A stretch of 64,000 nucleotides of DNA from Lingula anatina (GCF_001039355.2 NW_019775924.1:566962-630961), one strand, 5' to 3'. Shown: positions 50,286 through 62,249, numbered from the stretch's first letter. Program-made: numbers and translations. The notes: a model not told the origin generated them from the sequence alone.

Positions 50286-50926
50286 TTTGAGCTAATCAAT
50301 TTGTAAACATTTGACCAATATTGACGAAATAATAGAAAGAACCCGATCGACTGCAGTCTGACCGGAAATGGGGATTCTGAAAGCCTACTGAAAGACTGCT
50401 TTTGATTGGCTTGTGGTACAATGAGCACTCCAATGGCTGCTATCGTTACATTAAGTGCTTGTAGAAAGATTATGCGATAACCGTGAGGTGTTGCATGTGC
50501 ATATGTAGTTCCTTTTCTTGTCCAATGTTTCGATGTCTGCCGTCTATCAGATTTGATCAATCCATTCAGTGGTGTATTTGGCATAGAACTAAGGCAAATA
50601 AATACTAATAGTTAAAATATTACAGGCCCGTAGCCAGCAATTTCAAAGGGGGGGGGGGTTCTTTTTCTGAAAAAGTGGACCTTTTACCATGTAATCCCCA
50701 TGTACATGTACATGTACCTAGGTCAAATTTTACCCAGAGTGGACCTTTTTCCAGCAAAAAGGGGGGTTCTTTCGAGGGGGGGGGGGGGGCAAGGCAAATA
50801 TATCTCCTGAATATAAGCTATTCACTTGGAAAGCAGGCTACCTAATTTTGAAAAAAAAAAAAAAGACTCGATCACTGCCTGGCATATGATTATGATTTTG
50901 ACTTATTAGGTGCGTTAACTGTCTGT

Positions 50927-50961
<35 letters not shown>
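50927..50961. repeat. (TC)n microsatellite
   Basis: About 17 TC units. Confidence 0.95.
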
Positions 50962-50964
<3 letters not shown>

Positions 50965-52245
50965 GCCATTTTTCTTTCCATCGTTGAACTATTAGTATTT
51001 CTTGAGTCTTGACGACAAACAGTAAATATAGCAGTCGTTATTACACTGCTCTTGAGCTTGTATTTGTACTTAGGCCTATACCTTGTAATAATAGTGTAGG
51101 CCTACGTTGTGGATATATAGTCTGATCATGGCTTCAGTAAACGTTGTGCTATCTAAAGTCGGTGGAGGTCGTAATAATTGAATATTTTCAACCATTTGCA
51201 CCAGTAGATTAAAACTAGGAATTTGGTGGGTTCTAGACCAAAACAAACGACACAGTGTCAATCCCTGACAAGCAAAATCCAAGATGGCTTGCTTTCGGCG
51301 ACAGTATTTTCATATGATACCCGTGTCTATCCGAAAAATGATGGAGGTTGTTAATTGTACGTTACAATTAAAACCCAATGTAATATACAACATTTTTTTA
51401 TGACAGACATAGTGGACCTGCAGAAAACATAAACTGTGATGCAGGTTTTGCATAAAACATCTATTTTAAACGCAGGGCGTATTTTGTAACGGAATCTTGT
51501 TAGCATGCATCTGTTATAACAATTACAAGGTGAAATTTCCGCACAGTCCTACAGATGGTTTATGCTGAATGTAGAATTTATCCCGAGTTTTTTTTCTATG
51601 AAATCATACCTATGTAAAAAGATTGTATTTTAAGGCGAAGCAAAAGGACAAGTAAGCCATATGGAACCTTTCACTGAGCTCAAAAAGAGTTGGGGATAAA
51701 CATTCTAAAAAATTGCCAGATTAAAGGGCCAAGGCGTTCAACCAATGTTTGTTGAACTTTCTAAGCTCAAATGATACTTTTTGATCATTTGAGAAGAGTC
51801 ATATTCGCAAGTATTTTCTAATCTATGTCAGCTGTCGAAGAAGATTGAAAAAAAAGCGCTTTTAAAAGCTTGTTTCAGAGCTACGATGCGTGTCAGTAAG
51901 GGAGAGTCATACTTTGCAAGTGATGAGTCGAAGAAACACAGCATTTGAAGGTACACTTCTTGAATATTCCCCAAATGCTTATTGCCAACCACAGCTTCTT
52001 ATAAAACCTTACATACACCTAAGAACGCGTTTTCAACCTTCAAATAATTTTCTGGAGTGTACCTGATGTTGAAACTTCCATCGGAACTTAAGATGATGGT
52101 CGCTGGTTATAATGACTGGATAGTCATTTCAAACTTAAACAACTTTTATTAATTTAATTAATAAAGGTTGAATCCAAGTGCAGAGATCTGATGGATAGAT
52201 TAATGATTCACGAGTAAAAGAAAATTGCTTATTTTCTCGGGAAAT

Positions 52246-52468
52246 CTATTTGGCGGCTAACTCCCATGGAGTTGCCCTATAATCAGGAATAATTTGTTTC
52301 GCATAATTATTAAATATCTTTAGCAGGACACCTTTTATGATTGGTGTCCCATGAAAATCAAATCTGTCTTTTTGGGTGCCCAGCAAAGTATTCTGTTCAC
52401 CGTAATCATAAATCCGATGATCTTCGTGTTGACCATATAAACTTAAAATGTTTATGCACGCAAACAGA
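52246..52468 (-). CDS. Orphan candidate terminal exon, possibly of a small secreted protein
   Basis: On the minus strand a good acceptor (GTTGCTTTTCAG) opens a frame of 73 residues ending at TAG. It starts with a hydrophobic run LFACINILSLYG, as in the end of a signal peptide, then QHEDHRIYDYGEQNTLLGTQ and KDRFDFHGTP, and ends PDYRATPWELAAK. G..N..L.GT.K..FDF matches the region after the amidation Gly of precursor A (GRRNQIVSTKAHFDF), but GlyGluGln replaces GlyArgArg, so no processing site is present. Upstream exons were not found. It could be a diverged third family member or chance. Confidence 0.3.
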
Positions 52469-53030
52469 CTGAAAAGCAACGCTTAAGCGCTCTATCGATA
52501 CTTTTTTCTTAATATACGTCAGCTTTATCTTATTCGTTGATGGGAAACACGATAAACCAACGCGTTTCCAGATCTTGTTTTATTATTTCGGTCAACCTAA
52601 TCGAAAATGTATACCATCTTTCGCTGTAGGTGCCCTTTGTCCATTATCTGCAGTACAAATGTATAAAGGAAGTCAAATGTAATGGCATTATAAACCTCGA
52701 TATATTCTGACATGATAAATTCGTCTCGTGTGCTTTTAACCACAATCTTATAATTCTGACAAATTGCCATTTAATGTCATTTTCCTTTCAATATCTCGTT
52801 ACTACAATTATTATCACTGTATTAGTTAGCTCACATGATATGATGAACTAACAAAAACCTCTTAACTGTCTGATTTTATTATATTGCAATGTATCCTGTC
52901 TAACTATAAAATATGCAGGTGAAATGACCCCATTAATGAGACACCTCAATGGCAAAATGGAAACAGGCAGAGACTGAGAAAGTATATAATTACTATTGCG
53001 ATTCAAAAGGACTTCGTGCGTGGCGTCACT

Positions 53031-53182
53031 TGTAGCTAGTCGATTACCCTCTACCAGGGCCGCAGTTATTATTGTGGATATTACTGAGAGCCAAAATGAC
53101 TGTCTATTTATCTATAGACATATCTATAAATATCTGTGGAAAATCAATCTGTCGCCCTGGTAGAGAGTACTAGTCGATCGGG
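53031..53182. mobile_element. Small inverted-repeat element upstream of laccase
   Basis: Left end TACCCTCTACCAGGGCCGCA is matched by the inverted right end CTGTCGCCCTGGTAGAGAGT, about 18 of 21 bases, spanning some 150 bases. The interior contains a further self-complementary stretch (TATCTATAGACATATCT). MITE-like. Its right end also abuts GTCGATCGGGTCGATCT, reminiscent of MITE family 1 termini. Confidence 0.5.
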
Positions 53183-53674
53183 TCGATCTGCTTAACCGAC
53201 AGTATGGATTCATCTGTCGAGAAAAACCGTGCAATTAATGGAAAATGGTGAGCTGGAAATCCACCAATATATCACACATGTAGCACAGCGTATGCAAACG
53301 TTAACGCATGTTAACCAAAGAGTCAAGGGCAAAGAAAAATAAAATAGTCATAGATTTTAATATATATTCTCATATTTAGTATAGAAGATATTCTAAAAGG
53401 TGAAATCATTAGTATAATCCACTGCTTTGGCCAACTTATTGCACGGTTTGGCCTATTTGAACCAAAATGTAGTGACCCCTCAAGATAAGCTTAATTTGTC
53501 GCTAAATGGACCTCTAACTTGCCTATTAAAGACAAAAGGCCCTGTTCTTGTTGTTTCCCTTTTTTTAGAGAGAGAGAGAGAGACAAAGAGAGGTGTGTTT
53601 ATTTTATCTCTGAAGGAGCAACTGTGAAAAAAAATTGACACGATTATTAGGGCTGCTGGTCACGTTTTAACGTC

Positions 53675-53684
53675 TATATAAAAG
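53675..53684 (+). promoter_or_regulatory. TATA box of the laccase gene
   Basis: TATATAAAAG lies 72 bases upstream of the laccase ATG, predicting transcription start near 53705 and a 5' UTR of about 40 bases. Confidence 0.65.
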
Positions 53685-53746
53685 AGACAGCTAGTTACTC
53701 CTGGCGTGGATGGGATCGCCGCACGAGAGCCACTCAGTGCTTGAAC

Positions 53747-56700
53747 ATGCAGTGGGTCAGGCAGAATTGTTTGATTTTCTTCACTTTACTCTCACTGGTA
53801 AGTACGCATCAAACGTTTTTCCGCTTTTTAGGCAAAATTTATCGAATTACCTCCGCCCAAGGAGGTAATATTTCTGTTTGTTAGTAACTCTGTAGTTAGT
53901 TTGTCTGTCTACCAGTAGCATAACGCAAACATTTATTTACAGATTTTGATACGTTTTTTTATTGCGGTGAATCGGAATACATGTAGTTAAAGAAAGGTAG
54001 AATTGGATACGTTTTTATGTAGTCCGACGGAGTACTTTTTTAATATTCAATTCCCGGAAAACCCGGGCCCAAACGATAGCCTGATGCGGTGTAATTGACG
54101 ATAATGCAAAACAACTCACCAGAACCTCTACTTCTATGCCTGAACGCAACTGCAGAAAACTCGCTGAAACGGAAGGGACGTAATGTACTTGGTAGACTCG
54201 TTTAACCGCCATGCTGCTTATGATATGAATGGTTTGGAAGCTTGTAGCGAGTCGTAATTCTCATCGTTTTGACTGAAACATGTTGAAGAGAGGCAATGGG
54301 CGCTATTGTGTGGCGCAGGGATGCAATAGTAGCTCTATTGACGAAGTTTTGCTTCATTGCTTTCGGGTAAAGAAACAGAAATTGAGAAGACAATGGATTA
54401 ATTTTGTTCACGTGCCACGTAAAGATTTTGATGTGCCGTCAAAAACGATGCAGATAAGTGAGAAACATTTTGAGGCTTTGCGTTACCTAATAAAGTAACG
54501 ACTATTGAAAAGCATGGAAAAAGAATAAGAAATAAAATGTAAAACTTTGCTAACAGAGGCTCGCATGCATAGGAAGAAATTCATCATACAAGGTATCAGA
54601 TTGTACACCCAAACCCAATATAGAGGTGCATTTCACATGCTGAAGTGTAAAAAAAAAACTTGAATGAATTCAAAGTTGTATTCAGTTTTTTTAAAACATG
54701 TGTATAGAACAAAAATCCAAATTTAAATTCAAATTTTTATCTTACCATGCCTTTTACATTACGCAAAGAGCCCTAAATGGTTACACATGTTCCAAAAGAG
54801 TACGGTAACGGGTCCTTAAATAATGTGGAGCTGTTCATTAAGATCAATTGGTAAGTTACAGAAATACAAGATGTACTGCAATGTTTAGTTGTGCATCTTA
54901 TGGATAATGTGTAATATACATGCGGGCTTAAATACCTGTGTTTTTCCATTCAGATCCACAAGGCATATCCGCTGGGTAACTGTACAGTCGTTGGAGGCGG
55001 GATAAGTAAGTAAATCAAGCTGATACAGATATTCACGTACCTCTTTTCACTGAAGACATGTTATGGTCTTGTTCCTTTTAATAAGACTTTTGCGGTTGAT
55101 GTAATCATTATATATACACGTATATTGCCTGTTGAGTTTTTAATAGTCCTGATGCCCCACCTGTTTGCGTGTACTTTTAGTATTAGTTTTTGCAAACATT
55201 TTCCTGTCACGCCAGAACTACAGCGTGCAGTCTTGCTAAAGATGGAATATTGCAAGAGAATATAACATCTAAGATTTTAATTACTTCAAACTAAGATAAA
55301 ATGTATCCTACAACCAGCTCAGTGCTTCATTTTAACCCCGATCAAGTTGAGATGGACCACTGTCATATTGTAGGGACGACCAAAATAAGGATTAGCAAAT
55401 GGCACCATTTCTTGCATGTACACTTCAGTAGCTGGGTTAAAGAACGCCTGATTAGTTCGAGCTTCACCGGGAATAGAAACCCAAATTTGGACAGAACCAC
55501 CACCATGGGTATTGGGAGGAGCATGAGTATAAATTTTGTTTCATCAGAAAACCAGACATGGCGCCAGTGACGCATTTCACGGCAATGGAGTTGTTGGGTC
55601 CTTTCCTAGCTATGATGGCTATGATATTTTGCACTGGGCTTCATATGCAATTAACAAATGTTTTTAATTACCAGAACCAGACATATGCCTGAAACTCCAT
55701 GGGTCCTCTGCTGAGATTAGAACAATTTATTACTTTTCAGCTGTCCTCTATATACTTTTTCGTGGATTCGTGTGTGTTCTGTCAAAAAGACTTTAAGACC
55801 CCAGGCTATGCCATTAATGTACCCTGATTTTTTAATATTTTTTAGGCCTTGAGTAGAAGTATTTAAACCTGAAGTGTTGTGTTTGTTGAAGCATGGGGAA
55901 TATTTTTAAGAGAATTAAACGTTACAATGGAAGTGAATGGTATTTTTTATAGTGGTTTGTAACCTAAACCTTCAATCCGCAGACGTAAGTTGCGAGTTTT
56001 TGTACAGTGCGTCGGAAAGCTCAGAATTGCACACAGTCAATTGTAGATATAAATGCATTTTGAGCAATAAGACGAATAAATCTTATGAATCTTATATTAT
56101 TGTTATATATAGTGTTGTTGTTGTCTGCTGTCCCCGCGGTTTTAAGTAGGTCACCAGAAAATATCGCTCGATATCGCATGACTATGCAATGCCAGAGAGG
56201 GCTCCGTCAGTTAAAATCTCTTAAGAGATTTTAACAAAACGTTTAGGGAAAAAATTCTGGACTAACTTTGAATGCAGGAATGGGGTCGTCGACCAATGGT
56301 AAGTACGGGAAAATTGCCGTTTACCCCAGGAAAATCCAATTTTTGGCCAAAACGAAGAGTTATTATGACTTTAAGTGGCTCTGATGTCTGGCACGCCCAC
56401 TGAAGTTGTTAGGGGGTAAATAACTATCGTTTGAGTGCAGTTTAACGAGAATCCCCACGGAAATAGGTCGATCCTGCTAGATCGATCTACGAAATCTATG
56501 GTAACAGGGTCTTACTCAGGAATTGTGCAAAGATTGCATAATTTATGAAGTCTGCGAGGTACATTGTAGGCCTATTGTATATTTCAATTGTAGCGTGCGA
56601 ATATTACCTTGTGATTGGAAGCGGTTACACCATGGTATACGACAGGGACCGAGTGATGCCGGATTGCACCGACCAGAATGGGCGCCCCCTTGCGACCGGA

Positions 56701-59700
56701 TGCGTAGCTTGTAAACTGACGGAAGGGGGCGACTGTGGCGGCGTTCCCAACAAGACTCAGATTTCATTTGGTATGTTAGGGCAAGCTTTGTTCTTCAGGA
56801 TTAATTAAAAATCATACCTCATGTAGTGTGCATTGTAATAAGTTTTGTTGTATTACAACTTGGGGGTTGTGCGTGCGTCTCTTCCGGCACAGAATAGCTG
56901 AACTGTCAATGTACTTTGGGACAGCAGTGGAGAAAATCAAGTGTTTTTTACTGGCAATTTCACCCTTTGAAATGTAATCATTTTTTATTTTGAACAAATA
57001 TGTTAGAGTACAGGCATAAATACCCCTTATTGTGATTATTGAATGTGTTACTGTTAGGTGTGCCAAAAACTATTGGCAGGATTCCAACTCAACATTTCCT
57101 ATAGGATTGCATGCTATTTGTGATAGATACAATACGAGTCGCCGAGCTGTACGTGAAATATTACGAGTGTATTGGCGAGCCGCAGGCGAGACAATACACG
57201 AGTAATTTTCACGTACAGCTCGGCGACGAGTGTTGTATCTGGCTTAAACCACGGCCTCTGATTGGCTACTACACTAGTAGTGCAACAGACCGTGGAACGC
57301 ACTCGTACATGACGTGCTTGTATGTCGCATACAGCACGGCCGAGTCTTTTGTTCTACGCACTAGCCGTGGTTTAACTATACATATGGTATCTTTTTTTGC
57401 CTGCCAGTCAGGTCGAGTTGCGTCACGCGCTTTCCCCATGTGCTTAACAGCATGGAAGATGCATGTCATCAGTAAAGTTTAAAGCAATCGTTGATTCCAC
57501 TTATCTTCGTGCGCGACTGTTTAAAATGACCTTATTTCTTACATGACCTTTTGTATTATTTATCTATTAATATATACCACGTTTCTTTCTAGATGATGTC
57601 AATACAGGTGACGGAGTTTACCGTAGAATCTCGACTGTAAACGGGAAGCTCGTTGGTCCAATAATACGCGTGAGCACAAAACGTCTTACAGATTTACTTA
57701 ACGAGCCCCCATCCGTGAATAAATTATATTTTATTTCATAAATAATATAAGTAGTGAAAATAACTTACTATTTCGACATTTAGTTCCCTTTGGTCATGAA
57801 TTCATATATACCACAGTGATGTACAAGTTACGAGAAGAGACATGTAAAAGAACAATCAACATTCCATTCAAACAGATTTAAACTACTACTAGTCTGGTTT
57901 GTTCGAGGGTTAAATTCAGGTCAGCTGACCTGCGCGTTCAAACCACCCTTCAGGACACGGAGGGGTGGTTTAAATTAATAATCGTTTAATACATAAAATT
58001 CAGATCAATACACCTTAATTTCATTCTTCATTTTTCTTACCTATCCCAGGGAAAACTGGGGGCACAAATGGTTATCCATGTGACCAACAACATGATCCAC
58101 GAATCGTTGACCATTCATTGGCATGGACAGTTCCAGCGCAACACCCCTTTCATGGACGGCGTTCCCATGATCACTCAATGTCCCATACATAGTGGCCAAA
58201 CATTTACCTACAGGTTCAAGGCAGACCCGGCAGGTTAGTTTAATACGATGTCCTTCATGACAACCACTGCAACGATAAATAATACAGAAAGACTGATACT
58301 GAATTTGAATATTGAAACTGATCAATAAAGGCCTTTCGCTCTTTGCTCTTATTAATGGAATACCAGCTATTTTAATATTTATAATATTAAAATGCCTCTT
58401 GCGTGAATGAAATAACCTTAAAATTTGGTGGTTTGTATTTGTGTGAACCACATTTTCATGTATATCAGGGCATCTTCTCTGTTACAGGAACATTTTGGTA
58501 CCACAGTCACACTCCCGGTTCACGATCAGACGGCGTTTTGGGTGCCCTTATCATCCACGAGGACAGCAGACCTCATGGTGAGAAGTATGGCGCCAAGCAT
58601 GCTCCATCTATCGGCGAGGTTTCAAATAACGACCAACACGTAATTATTCTACAGGACTGGCAACACGAGGAGTTTGACAATCTTTTCTTGCAACATTTTG
58701 GTAACGGATGGTTTTGGCCAAACAATCCAATTTTTCCGGAACCAAGCGATCGACATAATTTCAGTTTAGGTCCAGATGGCGTTGCTGCTGTTGCAGTTCC
58801 TTACGTTTCGGCCCTTATTAACGGTAGGGGACGCTTTGAAAACCGCCTTTGGCACCAAGACAGGCCTGTAGAAAATAACGTTCCTTACGCCAGGTTCTAC
58901 GTGGATCCTACTGCCCCTGATAACCGGTACAGATTCCGTATCGTAGGAGGGCAGATGGCGTTTCCATTGAGGGTCTCTGTCGACGCCCATTTGGTGACAG
59001 TGATAGCCACAGATGGATTTGACATTGAACCCATCCACAACGTGGAAAGTGTTTTGGTTACCCCGGGAGAACGGTATGATGTCGTAATCACAGCTAACAA
59101 TCCGCTGAGAAGAAAGGCATATTACATCCGCGCGTCACCCGATCTCAGCGATGCTGGCTATGCAACCGATCAACCATTTCAAGAGGTTAAAGCATTGCTG
59201 ATATATGGACGAGAATCGGAATCGTATGTAGAACCGCCTACAGGCGTGCTTGATGTCCCACGTCCATGTAAAACCCACCCGACCTACAAATGCAGAATTG
59301 TTAATTGCCCTTATGCTTTTTTACCTCCTACTTACAACGCCCAGTGCATTCATGTTGATCAGCTCATAAGGAAAGTCGAAGATGTCCCTGTCCCTGGACT
59401 GACGGCACTACCAGCGTCTAACAATTTCTGGTTCAACACGGCGTTCCTGCGTGCAGGTCCGAGCATAAGTGGCATTGCATTTGAACCTCCATCCTCCCCG
59501 CCTCTTTCGCAGAGAGATCTCTTGCCTAATTCAGTAACACCCTGTCCAGCCTCCTGTCGGTCTGCCACTAGCCTTCAGGGCTGTCGGTGCACCAATATTC
59601 TTACCCTGGATTACAACAAACCCTACCAGTTAATTTTCACCAATGTCGGCGCGGGCGGAGCAAACGGTACGTAGACCCTTTTCTGTAGTAAAACAAAATC

Positions 59701-62123
59701 AAGCAGTGTATTTTTTCGATCATAATCCCGCTTCCCAAAGTCGTCGCAAACTTTTGTTTGTATCTTTTCATTCTAAAGAAGTGATCGACATTTCGTATCT
59801 TAATTATAGTTACACGTACAGTTTCTATTTGAACCATCGTTGTTTTTGCATAAAAATGCAAAATTGCCTTTTGTCCAGTTCCGCAAGACAAGATTGTAAG
59901 TTGTTAACGATCTGTGAGTACTTTGAGAAAGTTGGTCCTGTACAATTTCCGTTGGGAAATAACCATATAAACTTATAGTATTGAAAAAAAAAACACAATC
60001 CTGTGAAATCATCGAAATAAAACTTGACATGCTGTGTATTGCCTGAATACCATCGCATCAGCCCTAAATTGTTTTCTATTAAAACCCCTTTTCCATCGCT
60101 CACGACGCTGTTTTATTTTTTAGAGGGCTCTCCTCATCCCATTCACGTTCACGGTCATAGTTTCCACGTGCTCAAGGTGGCCTTTGGCGAGTTACAGAGC
60201 AATGGGTTGTACCGCAGAGCAAACTCGGATCTCTGCTGCCCATGTCCGGACGATGAACAAGTGTGCTGCACGGAAGTAGACGATGGGTATAGTAGGGAAT
60301 CTGAACATGCACATGCGTGAATTCGAAAAGAAAAAAAGCCTTTGAAAATATTTGAAAGTGATAAAAAAAGGGTTTAACGGGTTATTTTTTTGAACATCAT
60401 TTCTACTCTTGGAAAGTTCTTGTACCTGGAGATAGAGTAAAACCGAGTTGAAAGTTGGTTGAAATCTTTTCTTCCTAGTCCAAAGAAATCATGTTTATTA
60501 GCACGACCATACGCATACACTTCTAAATTCCTTACTGATGTATTTGTGTTGATGCAAAGGGTCATCGGTCTTTAAGTAAATACTAAATACACAACTATGT
60601 ACATCCTTTATTTCATTATGAGATTTCTTTCCAAACCAGCAATCGACATCTCACAACTTCTACAAATGGGACTGTACCATGTCACAGTCCTCGTTTTGTA
60701 AACGACGNGAGAAAGTTGGTCCTGTACAATTTCCGTTGGGGAATAACCATATAAACTTATAGTATTGAAAAAAAAAAAAAAAAAAAAAAACACAATCCTG
60801 TCAAATCATCGAAATAAAACTTGACATGCTGTATATTGCCTGAATACCATCGCATCAGCCCTAAATTGTTTTCCATTAAAACCCCTTTTCCATCGCTCAC
60901 GACGCTGTTTTATTTTTTAGAGGGCTCTCCTCATCCCATTCACGTTCACGGTCATAGCTTCCACGTGCTCAAGGTGGCCTTTGGCGAGTTACAGAGCAAT
61001 GGGTTGTACCGCAGAGCAAACTCGGATCTCTGCTGCCCATGTCCGGACGATGAACGAGTGTGTTGCACGGAAGTAGACGATGGGTATAGTAGGGAATCTG
61101 AACATGCACATGCGTGAGGTCGAAAAGAAAAAAAAAGCCTTTGAAAATATTTGAAAGTGATAAAAACCGAGTTTAACGGGTTGTTTTTTTGAACATCATT
61201 TCTACTGTTGGGAAGTTCTTGTACCTGGAGATAGAGTAAAACCGAGTTGAAAGTTGGTTAAAATCTTTTCTTCCTAGTCCAAATAAATCATGTTTATTAG
61301 CACGACCATACGCATACACTTCTAAATTCCTTACTGGTGTATTTTTGTTGATGCAAAGGGTCACCGGTCTTTAAGTAAAATTACCACTAAATACACAACT
61401 ATGTATCCTTTATTTCATTATGAGATTTCTTTCCAAACCAGCAATCGACATCTCACAACTTCTACAAATGGGACTGTACCATGTCACAGTCCTCGTTTTG
61501 TAAACGACGAGTGGAACAGAGACCCGAACAAGATCTCCGAACTCAACAGAGAGAACCCTGTACGTAAAGATACCATAATAGTTCCGCCAGGGGGTTACAC
61601 GGTCATCCGCATCACATCTGATAACCCGGGTAAGTAATTTTATAAATCGTGTCTGTCCCCATAAGCAATTTTGGTTTTTCTAAAGAGACCAATTTGTTTG
61701 TTTGTTTGGAATCAGTCGTTTAATAAAGGATTAAAACGCCATGACATTGATAAACGGATTAAATCTCCATATAAACGTTAACTATTCTGTTTTACCATCT
61801 TTACACAAGGCCAATTTCGCCGAATGAGGGAACGACTTGTCCCTAACACGTGCTATAAACACTAGTAATCTGGTGCCATTATTTCAGGTTGGTGGTTCGT
61901 CCACTGTCACGTCGAGTTGCATTCTGTGGCCGGTATGGCCTTCGTCATTAACGAAGCACCAGAGAGACAGCCGCTCCTGATCAAACCACCAGGGTTTCCA
62001 CAATGTGGCGATTTCACGTGGACGTCACAGGATTTCCACCGGGCAGTCAACGCCTTTGTCACTCCGGAGGTTTCTCTACGTGCTCGTCGTTTTGGTCGAC
62101 CAAACTATCATTACGTTTACTAA
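53747..62123 (+). CDS. Secreted laccase-type multicopper oxidase
   Basis: Copper enzyme coupling one-electron oxidation of phenols or metal ions to reduction of O2 to water; the physiological substrate is unknown. Exons: 53747-53797, 54954-55005, 56594-56770, 57593-57669, 58050-58233, 58488-59666, 60124-60286 (or its duplicate 60921-61083), 61442-61629, 61888-62123; 2307 bases, 768 aa, phases closed. The signal peptide begins MQWVRQNCLIFFTLLSL. Copper motifs: HWHG (142-145), WYHSH (184-188), HPIHVHGH (578-585) and HCHVELHSVAGM (696-707). All ten His/Cys ligands are present, with Met707 as type-1 axial residue, as in animal laccases. Cys-rich segments lie before domain 1 (CTDQNGRPLATGCVACK) and after L3 (DLCCPCPDDE). 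No membrane anchor is visible at the C-terminus. Introns hold a THAP relic, a Tc1 relic, a MITE and a palindrome. The assembly shows exon 7 twice. Confidence 0.93.
53850..53960 (+). mobile_element. CCTCCGCCAAGGAGG-type repeat fragment in laccase intron 1
   Basis: Starts CCTCCGCCCAAGGAGGTAAT and continues with GTTTGTT and GTTTGTCTGTCTACC, related to the 26775 copy. The rest is diverged or truncated. Confidence 0.5.
54280..54498 (+). pseudogene. THAP-domain relic in laccase intron 1
   Basis: A 72-codon frame resembles a THAP zinc finger (C2CH DNA-binding domain): YCVAQGCNSSS near the N-terminus, LLHCFRVKKQKLRRQWINFV in the LHRFP..W region, and PRKDFDVPSK then ISEKHF at the end. The third zinc ligand is lost: the usual ICSEHF appears as ISEKHF, with Ser in place of Cys, while the His is kept. 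The frame stops soon after, with no transposase or other domain following. It is most likely a decayed fragment of a THAP-bearing transposon (P-element-like) or a retro-copied fragment, not a laccase exon. Confidence 0.6.
55340..55590 (-). pseudogene. Tc1-type transposase relic 3 in laccase intron 2
   Basis: On the minus strand 55575-55540 reads MRHWRHVWFSDETKF, matching the catalytic FSDES(R/K)F block. After a frameshift the next 100 bases read YTHAPPNTHGGGSVQIWVSI and then PGEART, matching the GGGSVMVWG..GRT block. The rest is lost. A fragment, inserted antisense to the laccase. Confidence 0.65.
56391..56514 (+). mobile_element. MITE family 1 copy, 5'-truncated, in laccase intron 2
   Basis: Matches the right-hand 125 bases of the 15979-16199 element: TTAGGGGGTAAATAACTA, TGCAGTTTAACGAGAATCCC, AATAGGTCGATC, TAGATCGATCTACGAAATCT. 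It ends 79 bases before the exon 3 acceptor. Confidence 0.6.
57124..57239. repeat. Long near-perfect palindrome in laccase intron 3
   Basis: Two arms of about 58 bases meet near 57182 with almost no spacer. The core TCGCCGAGCTGTACGTGAAA is perfectly matched by TTTCACGTACAGCTCGGCGA, and the inner parts pair with a few mismatches. Flanking sequence (GGCTTAAACCACGGC ... AGCCGTGGTTTAACTA, 57240-57380) forms a second inverted pair, suggesting a composite foldback element. Confidence 0.75.
59925..60707. repeat. Left copy of contig overlap 3 (laccase intron 6 to exon 8)
   Basis: Nearly identical to 60709-61509, ending mid-exon 8 (60640-60707) at the N. It contains one complete copy of exon 7 (60124-60286). 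The poly(A)-rich run is shorter here than in the right copy. Confidence 0.85.
60708..60708. other. Single-N contig junction 3
   Basis: Separates overlapping contig ends within the laccase gene. The sequence before the N stops at GTAAACGACG inside exon 8; the sequence after it restarts about 780 bases earlier in the locus. Confidence 0.9.
60709..61509. repeat. Right copy of contig overlap 3, with second exon 7
   Basis: Carries exon 7 again (60921-61083) and the start of the intact exon 8. It differs from the left copy by a few substitutions, including CAA versus CGA in exon 7 (Gln/Arg), and by a longer A-run. It is allelic or redundant, not an additional exon. Confidence 0.85.
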
Positions 62124-62233
62124 GTATTATCCATCTATACCATTCGACTTCCTTCATTGGTATTCCATTTTTGATTTATGTGAGCAGAATTAAGTGGGCT
62201 TATATATGGTTCCCAATGGATTTCAAAACACGA

Positions 62234-62249
62234 AATAAAAGCTAATAAA
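62234..62249 (+). terminator. Poly(A) signals of laccase
   Basis: Two AATAAA hexamers ten bases apart, 111 and 121 bases after the stop codon, giving a short 3' UTR. A third lies near 62286. Confidence 0.6.

Larger units (their letters stand above)
50286..53674. other. Intergenic region between YME1L and laccase
   Basis: The two genes are transcribed away from each other across about 3.4 kb. The stretch holds YME1L promoter and 5' UTR sequence without an obvious TATA box, G-homopolymer runs within a locally repeated block (50640-50810, GTGGACCTTTT twice), a TC microsatellite (50927-50961), an orphan coding-looking exon (52246-52468, minus), an inverted-repeat element (53031-53182) and a short GA run (53568-53582). 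Confidence 0.6.

Noticed and set aside
58403-58487. Upstream extension of the long laccase open frame to an ATG at 58403
   Set aside because: The acceptor at 58487 joins exon 5 in phase and restores GTFWYHSH. The upstream 28 codons are intronic read-through.
60124-61083. Mutually exclusive alternative exons 7a and 7b of the laccase
   Set aside because: The duplication includes introns and part of exon 8 and is split by an N. The copies differ at only a few positions, as alleles would.
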